From the NCBI GenBank assembly GCA_015222355.1, contig JADFVC010000406.1, positions 1 to 13,992 on the forward strand: DNA of 13,992 nt, given 5' to 3'. Positions 7,375-13,992 of this stretch are shown piece after piece. A program made the translations under genes and the position numbers. This DNA comes from Chloroflexota bacterium (GTDB lineage Bacteria; Desulfobacterota; Desulfuromonadia; Desulfuromonadales; Geopsychrobacteraceae). The notes under the pieces were generated by a model that saw only the letters and a list, made by a program, of their open reading frames with translations, was not told the DNA's origin and searched no databases. Every line of letters starts with the position of its first letter. The stretch's first letter is position 1.

Positions 7375-7962
7375 ATGTCCTTTATCAATTATGCATCACG
7401 TGAGATCAACTGTAAGATTGTTTATTACGGCCCGGGCCTCTGTGGGAAAACAACCAATCTTCAGTTTATCTATAATAAGACCGCCAACGAGGCCAAAGGG
7501 AAGATGATCTCTTTGGCAACGGAAACCGAGCGGACGCTGTTTTTTGATTTTCTGCCGTTGGCCCTGGGTGAAATCCGCGGTTTCAAGACCCGCTTTCATC
7601 TCTATACGGTTCCCGGGCAGGTCTTCTACGACGCTTCACGAAAGTTGATCCTCAAAGGGGTCGACGGAGTTGTTTTTGTTGCCGATTCTCAGGAAGAGCG
7701 GTTTGATGCCAATATTGAGAGTCTTGAGAATCTTAAGGATAACCTTGAAGAGCAGGGCTTCGATCTTGAAAAAATGCCCTTCGTGATCCAGTACAACAAG
7801 CGTGACCTGCCGAACTGCTCCTCGGTGGGAGATCTGAGTAACCTGCTCAACCCGCGCCGGGTGCCAGAGCTCGAAGCCTGTGCCACCACCGGTGAGGGAA
7901 TTTTCGAAACCCTCAAGGCCATCGCTAAGCTGGTGCTGACCGATCTGAACAAGGGGGCTTGA
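7375..7962 (+). CDS. mglA: MglA-like Ras-family GTPase (polarity switch)
   Basis: A small cytoplasmic GTPase of 195 residues, the same length as M. xanthus MglA. Motifs in order: P-loop GPGLCGKT (19-26), switch I region with Arg53-Thr54 (TERT), switch II TVPGQ (78-82, with Gln82) and NKRD (141-144) for guanine recognition. Arg53 and Gln82 match the residues reported as catalytic in M. xanthus MglA, so GTP hydrolysis stimulated by MglB should be intact. Family role: front-pole determinant for gliding and type IV pili. In this organism, control of pilus polarity is an inference. It follows mglB in the same operon. No hairpin follows its stop codon, so transcription may continue into the tRNA gene. 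Confidence 0.95.
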   Translation: MSFINYASREINCKIVYYGPGLCGKTTNLQFIYNKTANEAKGKMISLATETERTLFFDFLPLALGEIRGFKTRFHLYTVPGQVFYDASRKLILKGVDGVVFVADSQEERFDANIESLENLKDNLEEQGFDLEKMPFVIQYNKRDLPNCSSVGDLSNLLNPRRVPELEACATTGEGIFETLKAIAKLVLTDLNKGA

Positions 7963-7983
7963 AAAAGCGTTCCCAAAAAGAGC

Positions 7984-8012
7984 TTGACAGTGGTGTGTCA
8001 ATCTCCTATATT
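7984..8012 (+). promoter_or_regulatory. Strong sigma-70 promoter of tRNA-Asn
   Basis: TTGACA (7984-7989) is followed after 17 nt by TATATT (8007-8012): a perfect -35 and a five-of-six -10 box. The start site is near 8019, about 14 nt before the mature tRNA. It begins only 21 nt after the mglA stop codon. Confidence 0.8.
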
Positions 8013-8032
8013 CCGTCACCGCAACACGCTAT

Positions 8033-8108
8033 TCCCTCTTAGCTCAGTTGGTAGAGCATCTGACTGTTAATCAGACTGTCGCTGGTTCGAGCCCAGCAGA
8101 GGGAGCCA
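8033..8108 (+). tRNA. tRNA-Asn (anticodon GTT)
   Basis: A complete 76-nt cloverleaf. The acceptor stem TCCCTCT (8033-8039) pairs with AGAGGGA (8098-8104). The discriminator is G (8105) and the CCA is encoded (8106-8108). The D arm begins GCTCAGTTGGTAGAGC. The anticodon stem TCTGA/TCAGA encloses CTGTTAA, with anticodon GTT at 8066-8068. The T arm contains GGTTCGA. It has its own promoter and terminator, and no truncation or nearby integrase was seen. Confidence 0.97.
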
Positions 8109-8116
8109 TACAAATC

Positions 8117-8150
8117 AAGGGCCTACAGATTTTATCTGTAGGCCCTTTTT
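8117..8150 (+). terminator. Terminator of tRNA-Asn
   Basis: A perfect stem, AGGGCCTACAGA (8118-8129) with TCTGTAGGCCCT (8135-8146), closes a five-base TTTTA loop. An extra A-T pair forms at its base, and a T-run follows. It ends tRNA-Asn transcription and probably any mglBA read-through. On the opposite strand the T-run is poor, so it is a weak stop for the bEBP gene at 8263. Confidence 0.9.
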
Positions 8151-8262
8151 GGTTTTTTGAAGGTATCCGGAAAGGTGTTGACACATCATGATCTGGCGGT
8201 GCCCCTCCCGGCCAACCTGCAGGCTGTTGCTGAACCGCTCAAGGTGCTGGTCGCGTTTCCGC

Positions 8263-11082
8263 TCAACTCACCCGGATCGTCTTGTACAGAAAATTCTTGA
8301 AACGATAGAAGGCTTTTCGTCCTTCGCTCGACGGGTCGGAGGGGTCGCAGGCTTTCAGCACGCGGGCCAGTTTCGGCATGCTTCTCGCCCCCTGTTCCCG
8401 GGCCCGTTCCACAACCATCAATACCGCTTCGCGGGTCAACTCTTTCTGTGAATAAGGTTGGTAGATCGCCTGCCAGAAATCCTGCTCACCGGTGTTGATT
8501 TGCTGCAGGATCGTCTCTGCCAGCTGTTTTTCCAATAACCTCGTGCTGCCGTCGGTATCGCTACGGGGTGATTGTATCGCCTGTTCGATCTCTTCGGAGC
8601 TGATTGTCTTGCCTTGCCGGAACAGCATTGCCCGGAGCAGGATACTGCGTAGTTCGCGCATGTTGCCGGTGTAGTGATGTTCCGAGAGCAGTTGTTTGGC
8701 CGCCGCGCTGAGGACCGGGACCTCTTCGTCACTCTGTTCGGGTTGGCGGTAGACCTGGAACAAGCGGCCAAGAAAGTGCACGGCGAGGTCAGGGATGTCT
8801 TCGCGGCGTTGGTTGAGGGAAGGAACCTCAATGACCAGCTCGGAAAGCCGGTAGTAGAGGTCCTCGCGGAAACGTCCTTCGGTAATAAGTTGACGCAGGT
8901 CGCGATTGGTTCCGGCGACCAGCAGGACCTGTGAGTGTCGGGTAATGTTCTCGCCGAGGCGGACAAATTCACCGCTGTCAAGAAAGCGCAACAGTTGGAC
9001 CTGGGTTTTGGGGTCTGCATCGCCGATTTCATCGAGAAAAACCACCCCGCCGGCCGCTTCTTCAAGAATGCCGCGTCGGTCGGAGTGCGCCCCGGTAAAA
9101 GCCCCCCGCTTGTGGCCGAACAACTCCGAGTAAGTCAGCTCGCCGCTGTAAGCGGCAATATTGGATTTTTTCAGTGGTAAGGCGTCCTGGCTGGGAAGCA
9201 GTTCGCGGTAAATCCGGTTGAGTTGGGTAAACAGGTTGTTAAACAGGAATTCTTTACCGGCCCCGGTTTCCCCGGTAAGTAGAATCGACGGCAAGCCGAG
9301 GGTTTCTCCCTGGTCGTTGATCCCGGTTTTTTTCCAGCGGCTGAGCCGCTGGCAGAGTGGCGGGGTGATGCGCTGGATGGTTTCGATAATCTGCTGGGTC
9401 TTTTTTGAGTTGCCGATGATGTTGCCCAGTCGGTAGGAGGAAATACTCGGGTCCTTGTAGTCGACATCCTGTTTCAGACGATCAATTTCGCCGGTTAATT
9501 GTTCAATCCTCTGCAAGATCGCCAGGTGATGGCCGACCATCCGTTCGATAATCAGCAGAATCCGGCGGTGCTCTTCGGTAAAATAGTGCGGACGCCGGCT
9601 GTCGAGACAGATGACCGCCAGGACCTCATCGTCGTAGATCACCGGCACGGCGATCTCGCTGCGGATCGCTTCGGTGACTTGCAGGTAAAAGTTACTGTCA
9701 TCGGCTGGGTTCAGGGTGTCGGCAAGAATCACCGGTTTTTTGCCGGCGGCAACCATGCCGGTCAGACTGCGCTGCTCTTCCGGCAATTCGGATCCGCCGA
9801 CCCGGATCGGCGGGATATACTTTTTCAGCCAGGCCTTGCTTTTTGCCCCGATCAGCTTGCCCTGGGCATTTTCCACCGACAGCCATTTCTCCCCCTGGTA
9901 TTCACGGACCAGGGCAATACTGCCGGTATCGGCACCGATCAACTGGGCAGCTTTGGACAGGATGCGGCGTAAAAAGGGTTGCAGGCCATCACTCGACCGT
10001 TGCAGCAGATCGCCGATCTCGGAAAGGATCTGCACCTCGAGGTGTTCATCACCAATTTCCTGAACGACCCGCTGGGCCATTTCGGCATGAGCTTCCAGTA
10101 GACCTCGTTCGAAAGGGGTAAATTGGTAGTATTCCTTGGTGTAATAGTTGACCAGGCAGATAACCCGGCGGGTCCGCTTGTCGAAACGGGGGACCATGTA
10201 GAGGGATTTCAGCCCCAGCTCCTCGGTCAGAAACTGTTTCTGCAAGCTCTCGGTATCGAGGGCCGGAATGTAGAGCGGCGCCAGCAGACTGTCATCGGTG
10301 ATGACGCCCGCCCGGTCGATGAAGCGAGAAACCAGGGATTGTCCGGGGGTCAGGTTGATCAGCCGTTCTTCCTCGTAGAGTTTTTTGGCTTCCGGTTCTT
10401 TTGAATATGAGGCGAGGATTTGCAGGGTCCGTTCACCATCGACGTCCGAAGGGATCGGGATCAGCACCGAGGCAAGAGCGACCTGATCGATCAGGTGCGC
10501 GGCCGACTGAACCATGAACAGGGCTGCTTCACGCTTTTTCGCCTCATCCACGCGCCGTGCCAGCAGTAATTGCTGGTGATATTTGCGGGCCCGGTCGAGG
10601 AGCGGAGTCACCGCAGTGAGCAGTTGCCGCACCTGGCGCAGGGAGGCATCGCTCGGGAACTGTCCTGGTCTGCCCCGGTCAAGGCAGAGGACCCCGATCG
10701 GTCGTCCCTTGTGGGCTATCGGGATGAGGTAACAGGCCCCGGCACGACGGCTTCCCGAGGTGATCGGCAGGTCTTCCGGGTAACGACTCAGATCGTCGAT
10801 GGCCAGTTCTTCCTGCTGTTGATAAACTTGCGAAATCAGGTAGCTGGCATCGTTGATGGGAAAGGGTTTTTCTCGCACCTGGCCAACTTCGCCACCGGCG
10901 GCAGCAACGCAGGTCAGTGCCCCTTTCGTCAGGTCTTCCAGGTAGATACGGCAACGTCCGCCTTCGACCAGTAATTGCACAGCCTCGATCAGCTTATGCA
11001 GAATTTCTTCGAGGTTTTCCTTGCCGAAGCGATCGATTTGCTCCAGCAGTTGTTTCATGGGGAAGGGTGAGCTGTTTTTCAT
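8263..11082 (-). CDS. Sigma-54-interacting AAA+ regulator with three GAF-like domains
   Basis: A 939-residue enhancer-binding-type protein. The N-terminal half holds three GAF-like sensory domains (about 20-165, 180-345 and 347-520; the middle one is the most divergent). A short coiled segment (about 520-542) leads to the AAA+ domain: GNS (557-559), Walker A GETGAGKE (604-611), GAFTGA (660-665), Walker B GGVVFLDEIG (678-687), FREDLYYRL (738-746) and GNMREL (806-811). Compared with the other bEBP here, about 20 extra residues precede Walker A and about 9 lie between Walker A and GAFTGA. The C-terminus (about 875-939) lacks a standard Fis helix-turn-helix but may be a divergent one (SMPKLARVLKA, then YRFKNFLYKT). 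The ATG at 11082 has GGAG 8 nt upstream. It is monocistronic behind a consensus promoter. GAF ligands and target genes are unknown. Confidence 0.92.
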   Translation of the reverse strand: MKNSSPFPMKQLLEQIDRFGKENLEEILHKLIEAVQLLVEGGRCRIYLEDLTKGALTCVAAAGGEVGQVREKPFPINDASYLISQVYQQQEELAIDDLSRYPEDLPITSGSRRAGACYLIPIAHKGRPIGVLCLDRGRPGQFPSDASLRQVRQLLTAVTPLLDRARKYHQQLLLARRVDEAKKREAALFMVQSAAHLIDQVALASVLIPIPSDVDGERTLQILASYSKEPEAKKLYEEERLINLTPGQSLVSRFIDRAGVITDDSLLAPLYIPALDTESLQKQFLTEELGLKSLYMVPRFDKRTRRVICLVNYYTKEYYQFTPFERGLLEAHAEMAQRVVQEIGDEHLEVQILSEIGDLLQRSSDGLQPFLRRILSKAAQLIGADTGSIALVREYQGEKWLSVENAQGKLIGAKSKAWLKKYIPPIRVGGSELPEEQRSLTGMVAAGKKPVILADTLNPADDSNFYLQVTEAIRSEIAVPVIYDDEVLAVICLDSRRPHYFTEEHRRILLIIERMVGHHLAILQRIEQLTGEIDRLKQDVDYKDPSISSYRLGNIIGNSKKTQQIIETIQRITPPLCQRLSRWKKTGINDQGETLGLPSILLTGETGAGKEFLFNNLFTQLNRIYRELLPSQDALPLKKSNIAAYSGELTYSELFGHKRGAFTGAHSDRRGILEEAAGGVVFLDEIGDADPKTQVQLLRFLDSGEFVRLGENITRHSQVLLVAGTNRDLRQLITEGRFREDLYYRLSELVIEVPSLNQRREDIPDLAVHFLGRLFQVYRQPEQSDEEVPVLSAAAKQLLSEHHYTGNMRELRSILLRAMLFRQGKTISSEEIEQAIQSPRSDTDGSTRLLEKQLAETILQQINTGEQDFWQAIYQPYSQKELTREAVLMVVERAREQGARSMPKLARVLKACDPSDPSSEGRKAFYRFKNFLYKTIRVS

Positions 11083-11152
11083 ATCTCGTGCTCCATGTCT
11101 AGTCGTAGTTCTGAGCTTAAAAGTTTTTTTAAGTAGCTTTTTTACTCAGCAG

Positions 11153-11181
11153 AGTATATTGAGGTCTGCTCCAACTGTCAA
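11153..11181 (-). promoter_or_regulatory. Sigma-70 promoter of the GAF-bEBP gene
   Basis: On the minus strand TTGACA (11181-11176) is followed after exactly 17 nt by TATACT (11158-11153): a perfect -35 and a five-of-six -10 box. The start site is near 11146, giving a leader of about 63 nt. That leader contains an AT-only hairpin (CTTAAAA/TTTTAAG near 11114-11131). Confidence 0.75.
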
Positions 11182-11731
11182 AACGAGATCTGTGGATTCT
11201 CTTCGTGGCGCAATAAGGTGAGCCGGCATTTTGCCGTGCGCGGGCGTTTTTTTCTGAAGTGTGGTAAGCTCTATCGCGCGGTATTATCCGCCCCTACGGT
11301 AAAGGCGCACTTCAGGCTGTTTTTGCCGTCTCTGGGGGTCTCTGAAGCAAAGTTTTTTCGAACAAATTTTCTGCCTGACCCGTTCCCCATGGGAAGTGGA
11401 ATGAATTTTTCAACCTGCCGATGGTAGATCTTCCCGGCGTTACAAATTATAATACGTGTAATAGCAGCAGATTGTGGTAATCACATTAGGAGGGCATGCC
11501 GCCAGTCGCCCCCTCGTGAGAGCTCTTTTATGAATAGTTTTATCTTGTTTGTATTAGCTAAATACTTGAATATTAAGAGGAATTATCAATTTAGGACTTG
11601 CTGGTCAGGGCTGTTTTATTGATAATATCGGACGGACTTTATTCGCTTGCTGGGCCGAGGGTTTTGTCCACCCTGTCTGGATTTCGAAAGCTGAAACTCT
11701 TACCACGTTGATGTATATGGGAACTTCCGGA
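11182..11731. other. About 550 bp without a convincing gene, upstream of the HDOD gene
   Basis: I find no ORF here with a ribosome binding site and credible composition. Visible elements are: CGGCA-TTT-TGCCG (from about 11224) shortly before a run of seven T (about 11247-11253); a set of competing inverted repeats at 11254-11347; and a consensus -10 hexamer TATAAT at 11448-11453 without a matching -35. An AGGAGGG sits just before ATG at 11496 and could start only a 7-codon peptide, with a spacer too short for good initiation. The frame of the HDOD gene is open back to 11570 but has no upstream ATG, GTG or TTG before 11708. The promoter of the HDOD gene should lie here, but I cannot place it firmly. 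Confidence 0.5.
11254..11347 (+). repeat. Competing inverted repeats (structured RNA candidate)
   Basis: CTGAAGTGTG (11254-11263) pairs at nine of ten positions with CGCACTTCAG (11306-11315). The 42-nt interior includes a small GCGG-tattat-CCGC hairpin. The same CTTCAG (11310-11315) can instead pair with CTGAAG at 11342-11347, and that second hairpin is followed within a few bases by six T (about 11352-11357). Two exclusive foldings with a T-run after one of them is the layout of an attenuator or riboswitch. I do not recognise a known class, and it is neither of the c-di-GMP types by its conserved bases. Confidence 0.35.
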
Positions 11732-13795
11732 ATGAAATTCAGTGAGCAGGATCTTGCTAACCTGTACTGTTCACCGCATATTTTGGAGCAGTTGATTGAG
11801 GCCTGCCTCGCCGGAAAGGGGTCACAATCCCTGGCCGAGATTGCTTTGCAGGATGCGGGGCTGTCTGCGCGCCTGATCAGCGCGGCCAGCAAGACCTGCC
11901 CCGCGCTGCTCGATTCGGCAGAACCGGTCACTTCGGCTATTCAGAATCTGGGTGTGCCGGTGATTACCGGAATTGCTCTGCAGTCTGCAAAACGTTTGGT
12001 CGGCCGGGGGTTCACTGCTGAAGAACTGACCTTTCTAAATGGTCTCTGGTTTTCTTCTCGGGTCGCCGGGCAGGCGGCCCGCTGTCTTGCCCCGACCGTC
12101 AGTTATGATCATGTTGAAGAGGCACAGTTGAGCGGGTTGTTGCTCAATCTGGGGATGCATGTCCTGTTCGCTCGGGAGGCTTCTGCTTATGTCGCGCTTG
12201 CCGGGCAAAGCTACCCTTCCCTCGATCTCTGTGCCATAGAGCGCAAGGCTTACCGGACGGACCACCTGCAGGTTGCCGAACAGTTGATTACCGAGTGGCA
12301 TCTTGACTCGTTTCTGGTCGATGCTGTGCGTTTCCTGCATGTTGATGTGCCCCAAATTGAGAATGGCGGCCTGCTGCTGAAAATTACCCGTCTGGCTCAG
12401 CAGTTTTGCTTGAGTCCGGACCAGCTTACCCCGGAGTTGGAAGCCTTGGGGGAACGCCTTTTCCAGTTTCGCAAAAGCGAAATTGATTATCTGTTTGACT
12501 GGGCCCACGGTCTTTATTCCTCCCAAACTCCGCCACGTGATGATTACGAGCAGCAGCGCAACGAACTCAAGAGGGTTTTACGGCGCCTCACCGACCTGAT
12601 ATTTATTCTGGCTGATCAGGAAAGTGTCCGGGCCCGGCTGGCAGAGACTCAGGGTCCGGAAGGATTGGTTCTTGAAGCCCGGGATCTTTATCTGGAGAAT
12701 TGTGTGGCGACAGAAGCGGTTTTTCTGTTGGTTGATCACAACAACAATCAACTTTCCGGCATTACCGCCAAGGGCCAGTCCAGGCTGATCGGTGAATTGA
12801 AAGTGCCTCTCGACGATGCTACCAGCCTGATTGCCCAAGCTCTGCTTGAAGGCGGAGCGCTTTGCTCTCTGTCTGAGACTGAACGACGTCTGACCGTGAC
12901 CGATCAGCTGCTGCTGAGGATCTGTGGCAGCCGGGGATTTTTCTGTCAGCCTTTCCGGCTTGATAATTATCTGCTGGGGGTGGTTGTTCTCGGGATTGAT
13001 AATGAGCAAGATCTTGAGCCGTTGAAAAGTCTGCGCCTGAAGATGTTTGCACAGGTGGTCAGTAGCTCTCTGGCCATGCTTGCCTCTGAGGTTCAGGAAC
13101 GGCTGAATGAAGGGAACAGCTTGCTGCGGCGGGTCAGTTATGAATTGAGCAATCCTCTGACAATCATCGGTAATTATGCTGAAGTTCTGGGGAAACAGCT
13201 GGAGAATGACCAGAGCCGAAGTTTGACAGAATCGATCAAGCGTGAAGTAAAACGCATCGATGATGTTTTGAATTACTACCTCACCCGGCAAGAAATGCCA
13301 CGCTTCCCCGATCACAGCGTCAGTTTGAACCAATTGGTGCAGGAGTCGGTCGATGCTTTGCAAGATGCCGAGTTGAAACCGCGTCATATCAGGGTCAAGC
13401 TGGATCTGAAAAAGGATCTGGAGCGCGTAGCCACCAATGAGGTTCTGGTCAAACAGATCCTTGTCAACCTGATGAAAAATGCTGCGGAAACCGTTGAAAA
13501 GGGTGGCTTGATCAAGCTGTCGACCCGTGACAGTTATTGTGCAGATGGTGCTCGTTATGTTGAAGTCGTTGTCCAGGATGGCGGCGAGAAAAGCGACAGT
13601 CAGGGCCAGGGGCGCCTGCTCAGGGCGATTTCGCGCCAGGGTGGAATGGCGGGGCACGCCAAGATCGGTCTGAGACTCGTCAAGGGGATGGTTGATGACC
13701 TTGGTGGGCGAATCAGCTTTCACAGCTCTTCCCTTTCGGGCACCGGTTTTCATTTGCAGATACCTTGTGGAAGGGATACGGATTCAGCTGCTTAG
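11732..13795 (+). CDS. HDOD domain protein fused to a degenerate histidine-kinase module
   Basis: With the ATG at 11732 the protein has 687 residues. About 8-250 form an HDOD domain, a non-catalytic relative of HD phosphohydrolases found in bacterial signalling. About 295-455 is a GAF-like region. A HisKA-like dimerisation helix pair (about 455-525) and a HATPase_c-like domain (about 565-680) follow. The H-box reads VSYELSNPLTIIGNY: the phospho-acceptor His expected before Glu-Leu is Tyr470 (TAT at 13139-13141). The N-box is present (NLMKNAAE, Asn583). The G1 box is reduced to DGGEK (616-620) and the G2 region reads IGLRLVKG, so ATP binding may be weakened. There is no membrane segment. The start is uncertain: ATGs at 11711 and 11717 and a TTG at 11708 are in frame. 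11732 has GGGA 9 nt upstream. Likely a pseudokinase or scaffold, by inference. Confidence 0.88.
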   Translation: MKFSEQDLANLYCSPHILEQLIEACLAGKGSQSLAEIALQDAGLSARLISAASKTCPALLDSAEPVTSAIQNLGVPVITGIALQSAKRLVGRGFTAEELTFLNGLWFSSRVAGQAARCLAPTVSYDHVEEAQLSGLLLNLGMHVLFAREASAYVALAGQSYPSLDLCAIERKAYRTDHLQVAEQLITEWHLDSFLVDAVRFLHVDVPQIENGGLLLKITRLAQQFCLSPDQLTPELEALGERLFQFRKSEIDYLFDWAHGLYSSQTPPRDDYEQQRNELKRVLRRLTDLIFILADQESVRARLAETQGPEGLVLEARDLYLENCVATEAVFLLVDHNNNQLSGITAKGQSRLIGELKVPLDDATSLIAQALLEGGALCSLSETERRLTVTDQLLLRICGSRGFFCQPFRLDNYLLGVVVLGIDNEQDLEPLKSLRLKMFAQVVSSSLAMLASEVQERLNEGNSLLRRVSYELSNPLTIIGNYAEVLGKQLENDQSRSLTESIKREVKRIDDVLNYYLTRQEMPRFPDHSVSLNQLVQESVDALQDAELKPRHIRVKLDLKKDLERVATNEVLVKQILVNLMKNAAETVEKGGLIKLSTRDSYCADGARYVEVVVQDGGEKSDSQGQGRLLRAISRQGGMAGHAKIGLRLVKGMVDDLGGRISFHSSSLSGTGFHLQIPCGRDTDSAA

Positions 13796-13932
13796 CCATC
13801 GTATTCTTTTTTACGAGACTATCAAGCTTAGTGCTCAGCGCGGTTGGGCCTGCGTTGATGCCGTGTCGGCAGCACCCAAAATGTCTCGGAATTCATTGAC
13901 ATGACTAACCGCTTGGAACACCAGGGGGGATT

Positions 13933-13992
13933 TTGTTAACCACAATAAAAACCGGAGCTTTGACTCCCGATAAACGAGAACAGTCGCGGATA
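13933..13992 (+). CDS. Possible 5' end of a further gene, cut by the window edge
   Basis: From a TTG at 13933 the frame stays open to the edge and reads LLTTIKTGALTPDKREQSRI. A G-rich AGGGGGGA lies immediately upstream, too close for an ideal ribosome binding site. A response-regulator receiver domain often begins with a basic stretch and then RILVVDDE, and the last residues (REQSRI) would suit that. A regulator gene after a kinase-like gene would also be usual. This is a weak guess from 20 codons. The 137 bp between the HDOD gene and here contain TGCCG-TGT-CGGCA near 13859-13871, and GTGCT/AGCAC at the ends of the same region, but no clear terminator. Confidence 0.3.
   Translation, partial: MLTTIKTGALTPDKREQSRI

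Noticed and set aside
8033..8262. Integration site at the tRNA-Asn gene
   Set aside because: The tRNA 3' end is not repeated downstream in the window and no integrase gene is present. The following sequence is an ordinary terminator.
11218..11427. A 69-codon plus-strand frame starting with GTG in the 11182-11731 gap
   Set aside because: There is no ribosome binding site at a workable distance, it crosses the competing inverted repeats, and the translation is rich in Phe, Arg and Cys without any pattern.
11496..11519. A seven-codon peptide (MPPVAPS) after AGGAGGG
   Set aside because: The spacer between the purine-rich stretch and the ATG is only 1-2 nt. A leader peptide cannot be excluded but is not supported.
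11182..11731. c-di-GMP riboswitch (GEMM) upstream of the HDOD gene
   Set aside because: I looked for its conserved bases (CACGCA, GCAAAcC, GACGCAAAGCC) because such elements are common in Geobacter relatives. They are not present.
12578..13753. A 391-codon minus-strand open frame opposite the HDOD/kinase gene
   Set aside because: Its composition is typical of an antisense shadow and no domain is visible. The plus-strand frame carries HDOD, H-box-like and N-box sequences.

Overview
The window looks like chromosomal DNA of a Deltaproteobacterium, most plausibly of the Desulfuromonadales (Geobacter/Pelobacter/Desulfuromonas type). This is inferred from gene content, not from a database match: two sigma-54 enhancer-binding proteins (bEBPs), a PilZ protein, an HDOD-sensor protein, a Myxococcus-like MglB/MglA pair, and futalosine-pathway menaquinone genes. 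Base composition is moderately GC-rich and even, and I see no insertion sequence, phage gene, CRISPR array or other sign of recent transfer.

Layout. (1) 1-2017, minus strand: a PilZ gene is followed by a PAS-like/AAA+/Fis-HTH bEBP. Next come a strong terminator-like hairpin embedded in a 27-bp perfect inverted repeat, a sigma-54-type -24/-12 element, and the first seven codons of a gene leaving the window. This reads as regulator, then its probable enhancer sites, then its probable target. (2) 2177-3979, plus strand: phosphoglycerate dehydrogenase serA, with its own consensus sigma-70 promoter and a terminator. (3) 3993-6637, minus strand: an operon of an unrecognised 362-aa protein, mqnB and mqnD, converging on serA. 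(4) 6795-8150, plus strand: the mglB-mglA polarity GTPase module, then tRNA-Asn(GTT) with a near-consensus promoter and a textbook terminator. (5) 8263-11181, minus strand: a 939-aa bEBP with three GAF-like domains, insertions around the ATP-binding region and an unusual C-terminus, behind a consensus sigma-70 promoter. (6) About 11183-11731: a roughly 550-bp gap without a convincing gene but with nested inverted repeats. (7) 11732-13795, plus strand: an HDOD plus histidine-kinase-like protein whose phospho-acceptor His is replaced by Tyr. A possible further gene starts at the right edge.

The housekeeping genes (serA, mqnB/mqnD, tRNA) are ordinary. The interest lies in the regulatory genes: a PilZ/bEBP operon with self-contained target architecture, a non-canonical bEBP, and a probable pseudokinase fused to HDOD. 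I did not find a wholly new defence or mobile system. The best candidates for undescribed biology are the 160-227 palindrome cluster with its sigma-54 promoter, the HDOD pseudokinase, the unknown gene heading the mqn operon, and the structured gap upstream of the HDOD gene.
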